Assembly (NCBI GenBank): GCA_020161145.1
Contig: JAIUPQ010000007.1
Coordinates: 124,001-188,000 of the forward strand
Direction: 5' to 3'
From: Pseudomonadota bacterium
Lineage (GTDB): Bacteria; Pseudomonadota; Gammaproteobacteria; Burkholderiales; Burkholderiaceae_C
Length of the DNA stretch: 64,000 bases
In this document: positions 17,924 to 26,648 of the stretch, piece by piece
Numbering within the stretch: position 1 is the stretch's first letter
Layout of the letters: each line of letters begins with the position of its first letter
Notes under the pieces: generated by a model
The model's input: the letters and a program-made list of their open reading frames with translations, nothing else
Databases searched by the model: none
What the model was told of the DNA's origin: nothing
Program-made: the position numbers and the translations under genes

Positions 17924-18585
17924 CGCCCGGGCGTCTGTCCGCCGACGCGGCGGCCCTGGGGCTGGAGCTGGAGACCGACCAGTGCACGGCACTGCTGGCG
18001 CACCTGGATCTGGTACAGCGTTGGGGCAGGGTCTACAACCTGACCGCGCTGCGTGATCCGGCGCAGATGTATGGCCACCACCTGCTGGACTGCCTGGTCA
18101 CCGTGCCAGCGCTGGCGGTGCGGGTTGAGCCCTCGGCCCGTGTGCTCGACGTGGGCAGTGGTGCGGGGTTCCCGGGCGTGGTGTTGGCCATCGCCCGGCC
18201 GGACTGGCAGGTCTGTTGCATCGACGCCGTGGCCAAGAAGACCAGTTTCATCCGCCAGGTGGCGGCCGAGTTGCGGCTGCCCAACTTGCATGCGCTGCAC
18301 CAACGGGTGGAGACGCTGGCGAGTGCCGACTTCGATCTGATCACCTCGCGCGCCTTTGCCTCGTTGGCCGACTTCACGCGGCTGTCGCGCGGCGCACGGG
18401 CGCCGCGAGGGCAGTGGGCCGCCATGAAGGCCAAACTCACCGATGCCGAACGCGCCGAGTTGCCGGCCGACGTGCAGGTGTTTCACGTGGAACAGTTGCA
18501 CGTGCCCGGCCTTGCTGCCGATCGTTGCCTGGTCTGGATGCGCCCCGATACCGATCAACCCCTCACCCAACCCGCCTCATCATGA
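17920..18585 (+). CDS. rsmG: 16S rRNA (guanine527-N7)-methyltransferase RsmG (GidB)
   Basis: A 221-residue SAM methyltransferase acting on G527 of 16S rRNA. Motif I is [20 protein letters not shown], followed by [19 protein letters not shown] and the TSRAFASL segment. It starts at a GTG overlapping the mnmG stop and ends in a 4-base overlap with parA, so mnmG, rsmG and parA form one coupled unit. A near-perfect parS site lies inside its 3' part. Confidence 0.95.
   Translation: MTPGRLSADAAALGLELETDQCTALLAHLDLVQRWGRVYNLTALRDPAQMYGHHLLDCLVTVPALAVRVEPSARVLDVGSGAGFPGVVLAIARPDWQVCCIDAVAKKTSFIRQVAAELRLPNLHALHQRVETLASADFDLITSRAFASLADFTRLSRGARAPRGQWAAMKAKLTDAERAELPADVQVFHVEQLHVPGLAADRCLVWMRPDTDQPLTQPASS
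18479..18494. promoter_or_regulatory. Second parS-like site (15 of 16 bases)
   Basis: TGTTTCACGTGGAACA differs from the parS consensus at one base. It lies inside rsmG (coding V-F-H-V-E-Q), 871 bases after the perfect site. Clustered parS sites near parAB are usual for bacterial chromosomes. Confidence 0.8.
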
Positions 18586-19415
18586 CGACCGCACGCATCT
18601 TCTGCATCGCCAACCAGAAGGGGGGCGTGGGCAAGACCACGACCACCATCAACCTCTCGGCCGGGCTGGCCAGCCTGGGCTGGCGGGTGCTGTTGGTGGA
18701 CCTGGACCCGCAGGGCAATGCCACCATGGGCTCGGGCGTGGACAAGCGCAAGCTCGAACTCAGCGTCTACGACGTGCTGTTGGAGTCGGCCAGCGTGGCC
18801 GAGGCCAGGGTGCGCAGCGAGCGCGGGGGCTATGACGTGCTGGGGGCCAATCGTGAACTGGCCGGTGCCGAGGTGGAGTTGGTGCCGCTGCCGCATCGCA
18901 ACGAAAGGCTGCGTCGCGCCTTGACGGCGGTGGAGGGTGACTATGACTTCGTTCTCATCGACTGTCCGCCCAGCCTGTCGATGCTGACCCTCAACGGCTT
19001 GTGCGCGGCCCACGGCGTGGTGGTGCCCATGCAATGCGAGTACTTTGCACTGGAAGGGCTCTCGGACCTGGTCAACACCGTCAAGCAGGTGCATGCCAAC
19101 CTGAACTGCGATCTGGAACTGATAGGCCTGCTGCGCATCATGTTCGATCCGCGCATCACGCTGCAAACCCAGGTCAGCGAGCAGTTGAAAGCGCACTTCG
19201 GCGACAAGGTGTTCAACACCGTCATCCCGCGCAACGTGCGCCTGGCCGAGGCGCCCAGCCATGGCATGCCCGGGGTGGTCTACGATCCGGCAGCCAAGGG
19301 TGCCCAGGCCTTTGTGGCCTTTGCCCGTGAGATGGCCCAGCGCCTGGGCGCCGCCAAAACCGCGCAGCCCGTCACACCGACGCCGGCCCCCCAATCGGAG
19401 GGCTTGCCCGGGTAA
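18582..19415 (+). CDS. parA: Chromosome partitioning ATPase ParA
   Basis: A 277-residue deviant Walker ATPase with KGGVGKTT at residues 13-20, VDLDPQGNAT and LIDCPPSLS. It forms the nucleoid-bound gradient that pulls ParB-parS complexes apart. It overlaps the rsmG stop by 4 bases. In most relatives parB follows directly; here an S41 protease gene and a divergent argC lie between them. A perfect palindrome covers the parA stop codon. Confidence 0.95.
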   Translation: MTTARIFCIANQKGGVGKTTTTINLSAGLASLGWRVLLVDLDPQGNATMGSGVDKRKLELSVYDVLLESASVAEARVRSERGGYDVLGANRELAGAEVELVPLPHRNERLRRALTAVEGDYDFVLIDCPPSLSMLTLNGLCAAHGVVVPMQCEYFALEGLSDLVNTVKQVHANLNCDLELIGLLRIMFDPRITLQTQVSEQLKAHFGDKVFNTVIPRNVRLAEAPSHGMPGVVYDPAAKGAQAFVAFAREMAQRLGAAKTAQPVTPTPAPQSEGLPG

Positions 19416-19423
19416 ACCCGGGC
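19406..19423. terminator. Perfect palindrome spanning the parA stop codon
   Basis: GCCCGGGT-AA-ACCCGGGC is a perfect 8+8 inverted repeat containing the TAA stop of parA (19413-19415). No T-run follows, so it may be a weak terminator, an RNA-stabilising hairpin or a protein site. Confidence 0.4.
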
Positions 19424-19496
19424 GGCCACAATGCCAGGATTCACGTTGTCTGGTGATCGCCATGGCGCCACCACAGAGTTTTTAGGGAGTTTGTTC

Positions 19497-21038
19497 ATGA
19501 CCAACCGCTTTGTCCCGTCTCGCACGGTGTTGACGGCCATCGCCAGTGCGGCGTTGTTGGCAGCTTGCGGCGGAGGCGGCTCGGACGACACGCCACCCGT
19601 ATCGGGCACCAATCCCCAGGTCTGCTCGCCCAACAATCCCTACCGCGCCGATGCCGGCGGGCGCTACGTCAACGGCACCTGGACCACGGTGTCCTATACC
19701 AACGGCTCCATCAGCACCGAAAAATCCTGGCTTCAGTCCTATATGACCGACGCCTACCTTTGGTACAGCCAGATGCCCAGCGTCAACGCCAGCCTGTCGC
19801 AGTACAGCAACGACACGCCGGCGGGGTTCTACCCATCGATCGATGGCTACTTTGAAGCGCTGAAGACACCTGCACGCACGGCGACTGGCGCCCTGCTAGA
19901 CCGGTTCAGTTTCACCTACCCCACCAAACTTTGGGCGGACCTCATCGGTTCGGGCACCTCGGGCGGTTACGGCATCGAGTGGTCGGTCACCTATGACGAC
20001 CCCACCCGAACGGAGACGCGCCACATCAAGGTGGCCTATGTAGAGGTGGGTTCGGCTGTGGCCGCGCTGGGCATCACCCGAGGCGACGAGGTGCTCCAGA
20101 TCGACGGGGTGGCAGCCAACGTCACCACCGAAGCCGGCCGTCAGGTCTTGAATGCGGGGCTCTCGCCGGACATTGGCGCCAATCACACTTTTGTCATTGC
20201 CAGAAACGGGGTGACCCTGGCGCCGCTCACCCTGACCGGGGCGTCCATCACCGCCGACCCGGTGCCCAACACCCATGTGGATGTGGTCAATGGCAAGCGC
20301 ATCGGCTACATCCTGTTCAACTCACACACGGCAGCCTCCGAGGCCAAGCTGATTGCATCGGTCAATTCGTTGGCGGGCCAGGGCATCGATGACCTGGTGC
20401 TGGACGTGCGCTACAACGGCGGTGGCTACCTCTACGTGGCCAGCGAACTGGCCTACATGATTGCCGGCTCTGCGCGCACTGCGGGCAAAACCTTCGAGAA
20501 GCTTCAGTACAACGACAAGCGCACGGCTGATAACAACCGGGCGCCCACGGAGTTCTTCAGCACCTCCAACAGCGGTGCGACGCTACCCTCGCTGAACCTC
20601 GGCCGTGTCACCGTGCTGACCACCGGCAACACCTGCTCGGCCAGCGAGGCCATCATCAACAGCCTGCGCGGCGTTGGGGTCACGGTCACCGTCGTTGGCG
20701 GCACCACCTGCGGCAAGCCTTATGGCTTCACGGCCAAGGACAACTGCGGCATCTCCTACTTTCCCATCGAGTTCAAGGGGGTCAACAACGTCGGCTTTGG
20801 TGACTATGCCGATGGCTTTGCGCCCAACTGCGCGGTGGCGGACGACTTGAGCCAGCCGCTGGGCAGCCGCCAGGAACTGCAGTACGCCACCGCCGTGGGC
20901 CAGTTGCTCAACGGCAGTTGCTCGCCCGTCTTTGCCCGCGCCGAACCCAGGGGCGGCGTGCCCAACGTGGGTGGCCGCATCCTGCGCGGCCCCGAGCGCG
21001 AGAACCGCATCCTGCTGGAAGAGGGGCGGGTGCGCTGA
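19497..21038 (+). CDS. S41-family (C-terminal processing type) protease lipoprotein
   Basis: A 513-residue protein beginning MTNRFVPSRTVLTAIASAALLAACGGGG, with LAAC as lipobox, so probably anchored in the outer or inner membrane facing the periplasm. A helical region (about 60-140) is followed by a PDZ-like segment (VGSAVAALGITRGDEVLQIDG) and the S41 core: LDVRYNGGG, catalytic Ser381 in NTCSASEAI and Lys about 24 residues later in GGTTCGKPYG. AGGGAG precedes the ATG. Its place between parA and parB is unusual, with no obvious link to segregation. A strong terminator follows. Confidence 0.88.
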   Translation: MTNRFVPSRTVLTAIASAALLAACGGGGSDDTPPVSGTNPQVCSPNNPYRADAGGRYVNGTWTTVSYTNGSISTEKSWLQSYMTDAYLWYSQMPSVNASLSQYSNDTPAGFYPSIDGYFEALKTPARTATGALLDRFSFTYPTKLWADLIGSGTSGGYGIEWSVTYDDPTRTETRHIKVAYVEVGSAVAALGITRGDEVLQIDGVAANVTTEAGRQVLNAGLSPDIGANHTFVIARNGVTLAPLTLTGASITADPVPNTHVDVVNGKRIGYILFNSHTAASEAKLIASVNSLAGQGIDDLVLDVRYNGGGYLYVASELAYMIAGSARTAGKTFEKLQYNDKRTADNNRAPTEFFSTSNSGATLPSLNLGRVTVLTTGNTCSASEAIINSLRGVGVTVTVVGGTTCGKPYGFTAKDNCGISYFPIEFKGVNNVGFGDYADGFAPNCAVADDLSQPLGSRQELQYATAVGQLLNGSCSPVFARAEPRGGVPNVGGRILRGPERENRILLEEGRVR

Positions 21039-21064
21039 AGTACGGCACCCATCGCCAAACAAAC

Positions 21065-21087
21065 AACCCGCCAACCGGCGGGTTTTT
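21065..21087. terminator. Intrinsic terminator between S41 protease and argC
   Basis: AACCCGCC (21065-21072) and GGCGGGTT (21077-21084) form an 8-base stem with loop AACC, followed by TTT to make a run of five Ts on the plus strand. On the minus strand the preceding AA pair gives a weaker tail, so it may also end argC, whose stop codon begins at its edge. Confidence 0.85.
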
Positions 21088-22034
21088 CATGCCCTGAGGC
21101 TGCGGTCCTCGTCCAACCCCAACCGCAAGTTCATGCACTGCACGGCAGCACCGCTGGCGCCTTTACCCAGGTTGTCCAGCCGGGCCATCAGCAGCAGGTG
21201 CTCGCCGCCGGCGAAGACGGCCAGATCGATGCGGTTGGTGTCGTTGCAGGCCTGCACGTCGTAAAAGCCGCCGTCAGTCGCAGCCGCCAGGTCACCCAGC
21301 GGCAGCAGGCGCACAAAGCGCTCGCCCGCGTAGTGCGCAGCCAGTGCCGCGTGCAACGCGGTGGCGTCCCCGTTGACCTGACTTCGGTGTAAGGGCACAC
21401 TCACCGCCAATCCCTGTGCAAACGGACCGACCACCGGCATGAACGTGGGCGCATGGGCCAGGCCACATTGGGCGCGCATTTCGGGCAGGTGTTTGTGGGC
21501 CAGGCCCAGGGCATAGGGGCGCGGTGCGGTCAGGGCGGCGGGCAGCGGCGTGGCGGCGTAGTCGGCCATCATGGCCTTGCCGCCGCCGGTGTAGCCGGTC
21601 AGCGAGGTGGCCGCCAGCGGCGTGTCGGGCGCCGCCAGCCCGGCGGCCACCAGCGGCCGCACCAGCGCGATGAAGCCGGTGGCGTGGCAGCCGGGGTTGG
21701 CGATGCGCCGGGCGCTGCGCAGCGCCTCGCGACGCTCGGGGCCCCATTCGGGAAACCCGTACACCCAGGCCGGATCGGTGCGGTGGGCGGTGCTGGCGTC
21801 GATCAGACAGGTGCGCGGGTTGGTCACCAGCGCAGCCGACTCGCGCGCGGCGGCGTCGGGCAGGCATAAAAAGGCCACGTCGGCGGCGTTGAGCAGGCGG
21901 GCCCGCTCGGCCGGGTCTTTGCGCAACTCGGGCGCAATGCGCAGCAGGGTCAGATCCTGGCGCGCGGCCAGCAGTTCATGGATGCGCAGGCCGGTGGTGC
22001 CGTCCTGGCCGTCAACGAATACGGTGGGTTGCAT
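21087..22034 (-). CDS. argC: N-acetyl-gamma-glutamyl-phosphate reductase, type 2 ArgC
   Basis: A 315-residue NADPH enzyme of arginine synthesis that reduces N-acetylglutamyl phosphate to the semialdehyde. It has VDGQDGTTGLRIHELL as the N-terminal dinucleotide-binding region, the catalytic Cys in ANPGCHATGF, and GYTGGGKAM, typical of the shorter type 2 form. The start MQPTVFVDG at 22034 leaves only 19 bases to the divergent parB ATG, so regulatory signals of both genes must overlap coding sequence. Other arginine genes are not in the window. Confidence 0.92.
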   Translation of the reverse strand: MQPTVFVDGQDGTTGLRIHELLAARQDLTLLRIAPELRKDPAERARLLNAADVAFLCLPDAAARESAALVTNPRTCLIDASTAHRTDPAWVYGFPEWGPERREALRSARRIANPGCHATGFIALVRPLVAAGLAAPDTPLAATSLTGYTGGGKAMMADYAATPLPAALTAPRPYALGLAHKHLPEMRAQCGLAHAPTFMPVVGPFAQGLAVSVPLHRSQVNGDATALHAALAAHYAGERFVRLLPLGDLAAATDGGFYDVQACNDTNRIDLAVFAGGEHLLLMARLDNLGKGASGAAVQCMNLRLGLDEDRSLRA

Positions 22035-22053
22035 TGGCCGACAATACCACCCC

Positions 22054-22959
22054 ATGGCAAGCAAAAAACCCAAAGGTCTGGGCATGGGCCTCGAAGCCCT
22101 GCTGGGCCGCGCCGACGCCGGTGCCGCTGCGGACGACACGGCACGCGATGGCGCTCCCTCCACGCTGAATGTGAGCGCGCTGCAGGCGGGTCAGTACCAG
22201 CCGCGCACCCGCATGGACGAAGGCGCGCTTTATGAGCTGGCTGAGAGCATTCGCAGTCAGGGCGTGATGCAGCCCATTTTGGTGCGGCCCCTGGCCGACG
22301 CCGGGCGCTACGAGATCATTGCCGGTGAGCGGCGCTTCAGGGCGGCGCAGATCGCCGGCCTGACCGAGGTGCCGGTGCTGGTGCGCGCCGTGCCCGATGA
22401 GGCCGCTGCGGTGATGGCGCTGATTGAGAACATCCAGCGCGAAGACCTGAATCCGCTTGAAGAGGCGCAAGGCCTCAAGCGGTTGGTGGACGAGTTCGGC
22501 CTCACGCACGAGCAGGCGGCGCAGGCCGTGGGGCGCTCGCGCTCGGCGGCCAGCAACCTGCTGCGGCTGTTGAATCTGGCCGAGCCGGTGCAAAAACTGC
22601 TGCTGGCGGGTGACCTGGATATGGGCCACGCGCGAGCGCTGCTGGCGCTGGAGGGCAGCCAGCAAGTCATGACGGCGCATGAAATCGCCGGCAAAAAGCT
22701 CTCGGTGCGCGAGGCTGAAAAGCTGGTCACGCGCACGGCCAGCCCGGGCCGTCAGACGCCGCTGCTGCGGGTGGCGCGCGAGAAGTCGCGCGACATCGTG
22801 CGGCTGGAGGAGCAACTGGCCGACAGGCTGACGGCGGACGTGGACATCCGCGTGCAGCGGGCCGGCCGGCGCGGCCAAAGCGGTGAGATCGCCATCCGCT
22901 TTGGCTCGCTGGATGAGCTCAGCGGCCTGCTCGACCGCATGGGCGTCACCGAGCGGTGA
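22054..22959 (+). CDS. parB: Chromosome partitioning protein ParB
   Basis: A 301-residue CTPase-type partition protein. Visible are the N-terminal KPKGLGMGLEALLG segment, the CTP-binding boxes (QPRTRMDEGAL, then GERRFRAAQIAG at about residue 92), ENIQREDLNPLEEA, and a helix-turn-helix (LTHEQAAQAVGRSRSAASNLLRLL) that reads parS. The C-terminal dimerisation part ends at residue 301. It is separated from parA by 2.6 kb and presumably has its own promoter within argC coding sequence. Confidence 0.95.
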   Translation: MASKKPKGLGMGLEALLGRADAGAAADDTARDGAPSTLNVSALQAGQYQPRTRMDEGALYELAESIRSQGVMQPILVRPLADAGRYEIIAGERRFRAAQIAGLTEVPVLVRAVPDEAAAVMALIENIQREDLNPLEEAQGLKRLVDEFGLTHEQAAQAVGRSRSAASNLLRLLNLAEPVQKLLLAGDLDMGHARALLALEGSQQVMTAHEIAGKKLSVREAEKLVTRTASPGRQTPLLRVAREKSRDIVRLEEQLADRLTADVDIRVQRAGRRGQSGEIAIRFGSLDELSGLLDRMGVTER

Positions 22960-22992
22960 CGCCCCCAGGGGCAGTTGGAGCCGCCCCTGGGG
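22945..22992. terminator. Two tandem hairpins between convergent parB and S8 protease genes
   Basis: GTCACCG-AG-CGGTGAC (22945-22960) spans the parB stop codon. CCCCAGGGGC (22963-22972) pairs with GCCCCTGGGG (22983-22992) as a perfect 10-base stem. They sit between converging genes and probably limit read-through, though neither has a T-run. Confidence 0.5.
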
Positions 22993-23010
22993 CCTGACCG
23001 CCCTGCGCGT

Positions 23011-24372
23011 TCAGCGTGAGGGCATCTCCGGCGTCTTGGCCAGCGCCGCGTTGGCGTCGAGCAGACCCGAGCCGCATTGATCGCAAGGCGCGGGGAAGGG
23101 CCGGACGGTTTTGACCAGGATCTTGCCCATCTGGCGCGGCGTCAGCGTCGGGTTCTTGGACAGCATCAGCGCCGCCACCCCCGCCACGTGCGGGGCGGCC
23201 ATCGAGGTGCCGTAGTAGGCGCCGCCGGCATAGCTGTCGGCTTCGGGCAGCTTGCGGCCGGTGTTGGATGTGGACCAGACCGGTGCACCGTCATCGCCAC
23301 CCGGGGCAGCCAACTCGATGGTGGCACCATAGTTGGAGTAGCTGGCGCGGCCGCCGGTGGGGCCGGTGGCAGCAATGGTCAGCACGTTGCGGCAGTTGGC
23401 GGGGTTGTAGCCGCTGGCGTCGGCACTGGAGTTGCCGGCTGCCACGACGACCAGCGCACCACGCCGGGTGGCGGCGTTGATGGCCCGCTGCATGGTCTCG
23501 GAGCAGGCACCCGAGCCACCCAGCGACATGTTGATGACGCGCGCCGGCGTTTTGGTGCGTGTCATGCCGGGCACGTTGCCGCCGGCGGCCCAGACGATGG
23601 CATCGGCGATGTCGGAGTAGGTGCCGCCGTCCTTGGCCAGCACGCGCACCGGCATCACCTTGGCCTTGGGTGCCACGCCGGCCACGCCGATGCCGTTGTT
23701 GGTCACGGCCGCCACGGTGCCGGCCACATGGGTGCCGTGCCAGGAGCTGTCGAGAGGGATGACGCCGAAGAGTCGGGTCCAGTCGCCTTCGTCGGAGGCG
23801 TCGGGGTCGCGGCCGTCGCCGTCGCGGGCCCGGTCGGCATCGGTCACGAAGTCATAGCCGGGCAGGATGTTGGCCACCAGATCCACGTGCGGGCGGTAGC
23901 CGGTATCCAGCACGCCCACCACCACGCCATCACCTTGCGGGCCCTGGGCCCAGGCCTGCTCCAGGTTGATGCCGACGACCGGATCCCAGTAGTGCCACTG
24001 GTTGGCCCACAGCGTGTCGTTGGGCGCTGCCATGGGCTTGAGCATCAGGTCGGGCTCGGCCAGGCTGACGCCGGGCAGCTTGGCGATGGCCTTGGCCAGT
24101 TGGCGGGCCTGAGCGTCCGCAAGCGGGCGATCCATTTTGAACACCTGGCCGCCGACGGCCAGCTTGTGCAGGCCTTTGAGCTGAACCTGGTATTGCGCGG
24201 CCAGTTGGCGCAGACCGTCGGTGGCGGCCGTTTCGGCGGCGGCCGAGTCGAACTCAATGATGAGCTGGCCCACAGACGGCGGGTGGCCGGTCTGCGCGCC
24301 CGCAGCCGCGGCGGCCAGGGTGCCCAAGGCAGCGGCGGCGGCACGGGCGAGATGGGTCAGACGAATGGTCAT
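23011..24372 (-). CDS. Secreted subtilisin-like S8 serine protease (copy 1)
   Basis: A 453-residue preproenzyme: a signal peptide (to about residue 26), an inhibitor-like prodomain (about 33-113, GQLIIEFDSAAAET ... PGVSLAEPD), then the S8 catalytic domain with D156 (VLDTGYRPH), H212 (WHGTHVAGT) and S390 (GTSMAAPHVAG). The C-terminus ends shortly after CGSGLLDANAAL with no sorting anchor, suggesting full secretion or a periplasmic location. The start at 24372 (MTIRLTHLAR) is chosen because it begins the signal peptide. It is a tandem paralogue of the next minus-strand gene. A short hairpin lies 29 bases upstream of its start. Confidence 0.93.
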   Translation of the reverse strand: MTIRLTHLARAAAAALGTLAAAAAGAQTGHPPSVGQLIIEFDSAAAETAATDGLRQLAAQYQVQLKGLHKLAVGGQVFKMDRPLADAQARQLAKAIAKLPGVSLAEPDLMLKPMAAPNDTLWANQWHYWDPVVGINLEQAWAQGPQGDGVVVGVLDTGYRPHVDLVANILPGYDFVTDADRARDGDGRDPDASDEGDWTRLFGVIPLDSSWHGTHVAGTVAAVTNNGIGVAGVAPKAKVMPVRVLAKDGGTYSDIADAIVWAAGGNVPGMTRTKTPARVINMSLGGSGACSETMQRAINAATRRGALVVVAAGNSSADASGYNPANCRNVLTIAATGPTGGRASYSNYGATIELAAPGGDDGAPVWSTSNTGRKLPEADSYAGGAYYGTSMAAPHVAGVAALMLSKNPTLTPRQMGKILVKTVRPFPAPCDQCGSGLLDANAALAKTPEMPSR

Positions 24373-24400
24373 GGGTACACTCCGTTGCAGTTGTAAGAGG

Positions 24401-24421
24401 GGAGCGGAACTATCACGCTCC
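24401..24421. promoter_or_regulatory. Inverted repeat upstream of S8 protease copy 1
   Basis: GGAGCG and CGCTCC flank GAACTATCA in the leader of the protease gene. The upstream hairpin of the second protease copy also has ACTATC in its loop, so both could bind a common regulator. This is inference from short sequences. Confidence 0.3.
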
Positions 24422-24579
24422 AACTGCGTCGTGCCCATGAGCAGTTATCCGGTTCGGGAAAGTCCTAGGAAACTCCCGAATGGCTGGCGGGGCCAGCGCT
24501 GATGCGGCATGAGCCCTGCCAATCGAGGCCGAGCGATCCGCTCGACTTGCTCAATTGGCATGGGGCCCATGCTTTTTTC

Positions 24580-25938
24580 TTATGGCGCCGGGGTGGCAGC
24601 CACGGCGGCGGCGGCGTCCAGCAGCCCGGAGCCACACTGGCTGCAGGGGGCAGGGAAGGCCCGGGCCGAGTTCTTCAGGATGGTGCCTACCTGTGCCGGG
24701 CTCAGTTGGGGGTTCTTGCCCAACATCAGCGCCGCCACGCCGGCCACGTGGGGCGCGGCCATGGACGTGCCCATGTAGGAGCCACCCAGATAGGTGTCGG
24801 CAGCCGGCAGCTTCTTGCCGGTGTTGCTGGTGGACCAGACCGGCGCCCCGTTGTCGCCACCTGGCGCCGCCAGGTCGATGCGGGCGCCAAAGTTGGAGTA
24901 GCTGGCGCGGCCACCGGTGGCGCCGGTGGCGGCGATGGCCAGCACGCCGTTGCAGTTGGCCGGCTGGAAGCCGCTGACGTCGGCACTGGAGTTGCCAGCG
25001 GCGACCACGACGACCACGCCGCGCCCAATGGCGCCATCAATGGCCTGCTGCATGGTGGTGCCGCAGGCGCCCGAGCCGCCCAGCGACATGTTGATGACCT
25101 TGACCGGGGTGGCCGTGTCGGCAATGCCCGGCACGTGGCCGCCCGAGGCCCAGATGATGGCGTCGGCAATGTCCGAGGTGGTGCCGCCGTCCTTGGCCAG
25201 CACGCGCACCGGCATCACCTTGGCCTGCGGGGCCACGCCGGCCAGGCCGGCGCCGTTGTTGGTCACCGCCGCCACCGTGCCGGCCACGTGGGTGCCATGC
25301 CAGGAGCTGCTCACGGGGATGAAGCCGTAGAGCCGCGTCCAGTCGCCCTCGTCCAGCGCGATGGCGTCGCGGGCATTGCCGTCACGCGCCTTCTTCTTGT
25401 TGCTGACAAAGTCGTAGCCCGGCAGGATGTTGGCCACCAGGTCCGCGTGCGGGCGGTAGCCAGTGTCGAGCACGCCCACCACCACGCCCTGGCCCTGGGC
25501 GCCTTGTGCCCAGGCGGCTTCCAGCCGGATGCCGGCCGTGGCATCGTGGTAGTGCCACTGGTTGGCCCACAGCGGGTCATTGGGCGCAAAAGCCTGGACC
25601 TTGAGGTCGGGCTCGGCATAGGCCACACCGGGCAGGCGGCTGATGTCCTGCGCCAGCGCCTGGGCGGCGTCGGGGCTGAGCTCGCGCTCCAGCGTGAACA
25701 CCTGGGCACCCAGGGCCAGCTTGTGGGCAGCGGCCAGGCGTGCCTGGTGGCGCTGCGCCACGGAGGCCAGTTGGTTGCCGGCACTGCGCTCGGTGGCGGC
25801 GGAATCGAACTTGATGATGAGCTGGCCCACGGCGCGGGGCGCGTCGGCGGCCATGGCCCCCGAGGAGGCCAGCAGCAGGCCGGCGGCAGCCAGGCAGGCG
25901 CGTTGGACGAGGGTGGGGTGAGCAACGGGTCGATGCAT
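24580..25938 (-). CDS. Secreted subtilisin-like S8 serine protease (copy 2)
   Basis: A 452-residue paralogue of the adjacent S8 protease, with the same layout: signal peptide (about 1-30), prodomain (38-112), and catalytic D158 (VLDTGYRPH), H214 (WHGTHVAGT) and S392 (GTSMAAPHVAG). Long identical stretches such as GYRPH.DLVANILPGYDFV and KVMPVRVLAKDGGT show a tandem duplication, with divergence mainly in the signal and prodomain regions. Both keep complete triads, so both are probably active. About 207 bases separate the copies. Confidence 0.93.
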   Translation of the reverse strand: MHRPVAHPTLVQRACLAAAGLLLASSGAMAADAPRAVGQLIIKFDSAATERSAGNQLASVAQRHQARLAAAHKLALGAQVFTLERELSPDAAQALAQDISRLPGVAYAEPDLKVQAFAPNDPLWANQWHYHDATAGIRLEAAWAQGAQGQGVVVGVLDTGYRPHADLVANILPGYDFVSNKKKARDGNARDAIALDEGDWTRLYGFIPVSSSWHGTHVAGTVAAVTNNGAGLAGVAPQAKVMPVRVLAKDGGTTSDIADAIIWASGGHVPGIADTATPVKVINMSLGGSGACGTTMQQAIDGAIGRGVVVVVAAGNSSADVSGFQPANCNGVLAIAATGATGGRASYSNFGARIDLAAPGGDNGAPVWSTSNTGKKLPAADTYLGGSYMGTSMAAPHVAGVAALMLGKNPQLSPAQVGTILKNSARAFPAPCSQCGSGLLDAAAAVAATPAP

Positions 25939-25966
25939 GAACGGGCTCCGGTGTCAAAGTGATGGA

Positions 25967-25990
25967 GGTCGCACTATCGCCAGTGCGACC
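25967..25990. promoter_or_regulatory. Perfect inverted repeat upstream of S8 protease copy 2
   Basis: GGTCGCACT-ATCGCC-AGTGCGACC is a perfect 9-base inverted repeat 29 bases upstream of the protease start, in the gap shared with the divergent cobalamin adenosyltransferase gene. It could be an operator or a transcript hairpin. I see no cobalamin riboswitch in this gap, which is only 125 bases. Confidence 0.45.
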
Positions 25991-26063
25991 GGGTCTGCCC
26001 GTGCGGGAAAACACGACCACCCCCTAGAACGAGGGCGCGCATGCGGCGCCGATAATCGCCGCC

Positions 26064-26648
26064 ATGGGCAACCGACTTTCGCAAATTGCCACCCGCACGG
26101 GTGACGACGGCACCACCGGCCTGGGCGATGGTTCGCGCGTAGGCAAAGCCAGCGCGCGCATCGACGCCATTGGCGAGGTGGACGAACTCAATTCCCACCT
26201 GGGCGTGCTGTTGGCCGAGCCGCTGCCCGACGCGGTGCGCGAGCTGCTGGTGACCATCCAGCACGAGTTGTTCAACCTGGGCGGCGAGTTGTCCATGCCG
26301 GGCCACAGCCTGCTGGGCGCGCCGGCCGTGGCCGCGCTGGACGACGCCTTGGCGCAGCACAACGCCGAGCTGCCGCGGCTGCTGGAGTTCATCCTGCCGG
26401 CGGGCACGCGCAGCGCGGCCCTGGCGCATGTGGCGCGCACCGTGGCGCGCCGTGCCGAACGTGCCGTGGTGCGGCTGGCCGAGGCCGACGCGGCCAACGT
26501 GGGCGAGGCACCCCGGCAGTACCTGAACCGCCTTTCGGACCTGCTGTTCGTGCTGGCGCGCGTGCTCAACCGTGCCAACCTGGACGGCCTGGGCGGCGAC
26601 GACGTGTACTGGCGCAGCGAACGGCTGCGGCGCAGCGAAGCCGCTTAG
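26064..26648 (+). CDS. PduO-type ATP:cob(I)alamin adenosyltransferase
   Basis: A 194-residue enzyme that transfers the adenosyl group of ATP to cob(I)alamin to make coenzyme B12. The N-terminal TRTGDDGTTGLGDGSRVGK is the ATP-binding signature, with EVDELNSHLG and the C-terminal ARRAERAVVRL and YLNRLSDLLFVLAR helices. Its stop overlaps the convergent histidine kinase stop by 4 bases. No other cobalamin genes are nearby, so it may serve salvage. Confidence 0.93.
   Translation: MGNRLSQIATRTGDDGTTGLGDGSRVGKASARIDAIGEVDELNSHLGVLLAEPLPDAVRELLVTIQHELFNLGGELSMPGHSLLGAPAVAALDDALAQHNAELPRLLEFILPAGTRSAALAHVARTVARRAERAVVRLAEADAANVGEAPRQYLNRLSDLLFVLARVLNRANLDGLGGDDVYWRSERLRRSEAA

Noticed and set aside
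25939-26063. Cobalamin riboswitch before the adenosyltransferase gene
   Set aside because: The gap is only 125 bases and lacks the B12-box; the hairpin there is a simple 9-base inverted repeat facing the protease gene.
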